64,000 nucleotides of DNA from assembly GCF_014202435.1 (NCBI RefSeq), contig NZ_JACHGU010000004.1, forward strand, positions 124,001-188,000, given 5' to 3'. Source of the stretch: Pseudoxanthomonas broegbernensis. GTDB taxonomy: Bacteria > Pseudomonadota > Gammaproteobacteria > Xanthomonadales > Xanthomonadaceae. The notes beneath the pieces were generated by a model. That model was given only the letters and a program-made list of their open reading frames with translations. It ran no database searches and was not told the origin of the DNA. Positions 63,483-64,000 of the stretch are shown piece after piece. The stretch's first letter is position 1; each line of letters opens with the position of its first letter. A program made the translations under genes and the position numbers.

Positions 63483-64000
63483 ATGCGCATACTGGTCGTG
63501 GAAGACAACCGAAGCCTGGTCGCCAACCTCTTCGAATACTTCGAGGCGCGCGGCCACGTGCTCGACGCCGCGCCGGACGGGCTGACCGGGCTGCACCTGG
63601 CGGTGAGCCACGGCTTCGACGTCATCGTCCTGGACTGGATGCTGCCGCGACTGGACGGCCCGCAGTTCCTGCACCGGCTGCGCGACGCGGAGATCGACGT
63701 CCCGGTGCTGATGCTCACCGCCCGCGACGAGCTGCCGGACAAGATCACCGGCTTCCGCGCCGGCGCCGACGACTACCTGACCAAGCCGTTCGACCTGCCC
63801 GAACTGGAAGTCAGGCTCGAGGCGCTGCTCGCGCGCGCCAGCGGCCGGCGTCGCGGCAGGACGCTGCGGGTCGCCGACCTCAGGCTCGACCTGGCGACCC
63901 TGGAGGCCACGCGCCAGGAGCGGCCGCTGCATCTTTACCCGGCCTGCCGCAAGCTCCTGGAGGTATTGATGCAGGCCAGCCCGAGCGCGGTCACCCGGGC
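63483..64000 (+). CDS. OmpR-family response regulator (3' end outside window)
   Basis: At least 172 residues of a response regulator. The receiver has the acidic pair VVEDN, phospho-acceptor D51 in VIVLDWMLPRLDG, threonine in MLTARDE and lysine in YLTKPFDLPELEVRLEALL. A winged-helix output domain starts near residue 130 (LRVADLRLDLATLEATRQ) and is cut by the window edge. Sequence is nearest PmrA/ColR-type regulators. It is divergent from the PAP2-eptA pair, which it probably controls. A sensor kinase gene is expected downstream. Confidence 0.93.
   Translation, partial: MRILVVEDNRSLVANLFEYFEARGHVLDAAPDGLTGLHLAVSHGFDVIVLDWMLPRLDGPQFLHRLRDAEIDVPVLMLTARDELPDKITGFRAGADDYLTKPFDLPELEVRLEALLARASGRRRGRTLRVADLRLDLATLEATRQERPLHLYPACRKLLEVLMQASPSAVTR

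Overview
This window comes from a very GC-rich gammaproteobacterium, most likely a member of the Xanthomonadaceae/Lysobacteraceae (Lysobacter, Luteimonas or Pseudoxanthomonas type). The basis is the third-position G/C bias in every reading frame, the hemD-hemX-hemY order, the rhodanese-secB-gpsA order, the ntrC-ntrB/amtB/glnK/glnA block, and scattered GTAG-type palindromic repeats of the kind known from Stenotrophomonas and its relatives. The window is chromosomal housekeeping plus several regulated metabolic islands. I see no prophage, insertion sequence, CRISPR array, tRNA or rRNA gene.

Positions 1-5587 (minus strand) hold a TonB-dependent receptor, a TlpA-like thioredoxin protein, a DsbD alpha-domain protein and a MauG/cytochrome c peroxidase family di-heme protein. 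They look like one envelope uptake and redox unit, with a perfect 13-bp inverted repeat upstream. Positions 5865-14493 carry gpsA, secB, rhodanese, thioesterase, hemD/hemX/hemY, a FadI-type thiolase and a gene with an apparent frameshift. Positions 14653-22480 are a nitrogen-control block: sodC, ntrC, ntrB, an AmiD-like amidase, amtB, glnK and glnA. NtrC-type sites lie upstream of ntrB and glnA, and a sigma-54 promoter lies before glnA.

Positions 22683-38474 are mixed housekeeping: uppP, a META/DUF4377 lipoprotein, a PEBP protein, a YheT hydrolase, an acyltransferase, a thioesterase, DUF488, DUF2945, cardiolipin synthase, YceI, SixA, a ParA-like ATPase, an AAA ATPase and a 1257-residue indolepyruvate ferredoxin oxidoreductase. 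Positions 38626-44403 form a sugar island (LacI regulator, sodium/solute symporter, GH3 glucan glucohydrolase) with two matching LacI-type operators and a textbook terminator. Positions 44864-51260 carry a membrane cytochrome c5, an ExeM/NucH nuclease, a TauE/SafE transporter, a DUF6624 protein, purU and an old yellow enzyme.

Positions 51470-59985 contain two cobalamin riboswitches, one in front of metE (plus) and one in front of an nrdA-nrdB-flavodoxin-thioredoxin operon (minus). Both switch B12-independent enzymes, so the cell probably also has B12-dependent counterparts elsewhere. The right end (60853-64000) has a lipid A modification pair (EptA-type phosphoethanolamine transferase and PAP2 phosphatase) divergent from an OmpR-family response regulator that runs off the window. 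An 11-bp-phased direct repeat in the shared promoter region is a likely binding site for that regulator.
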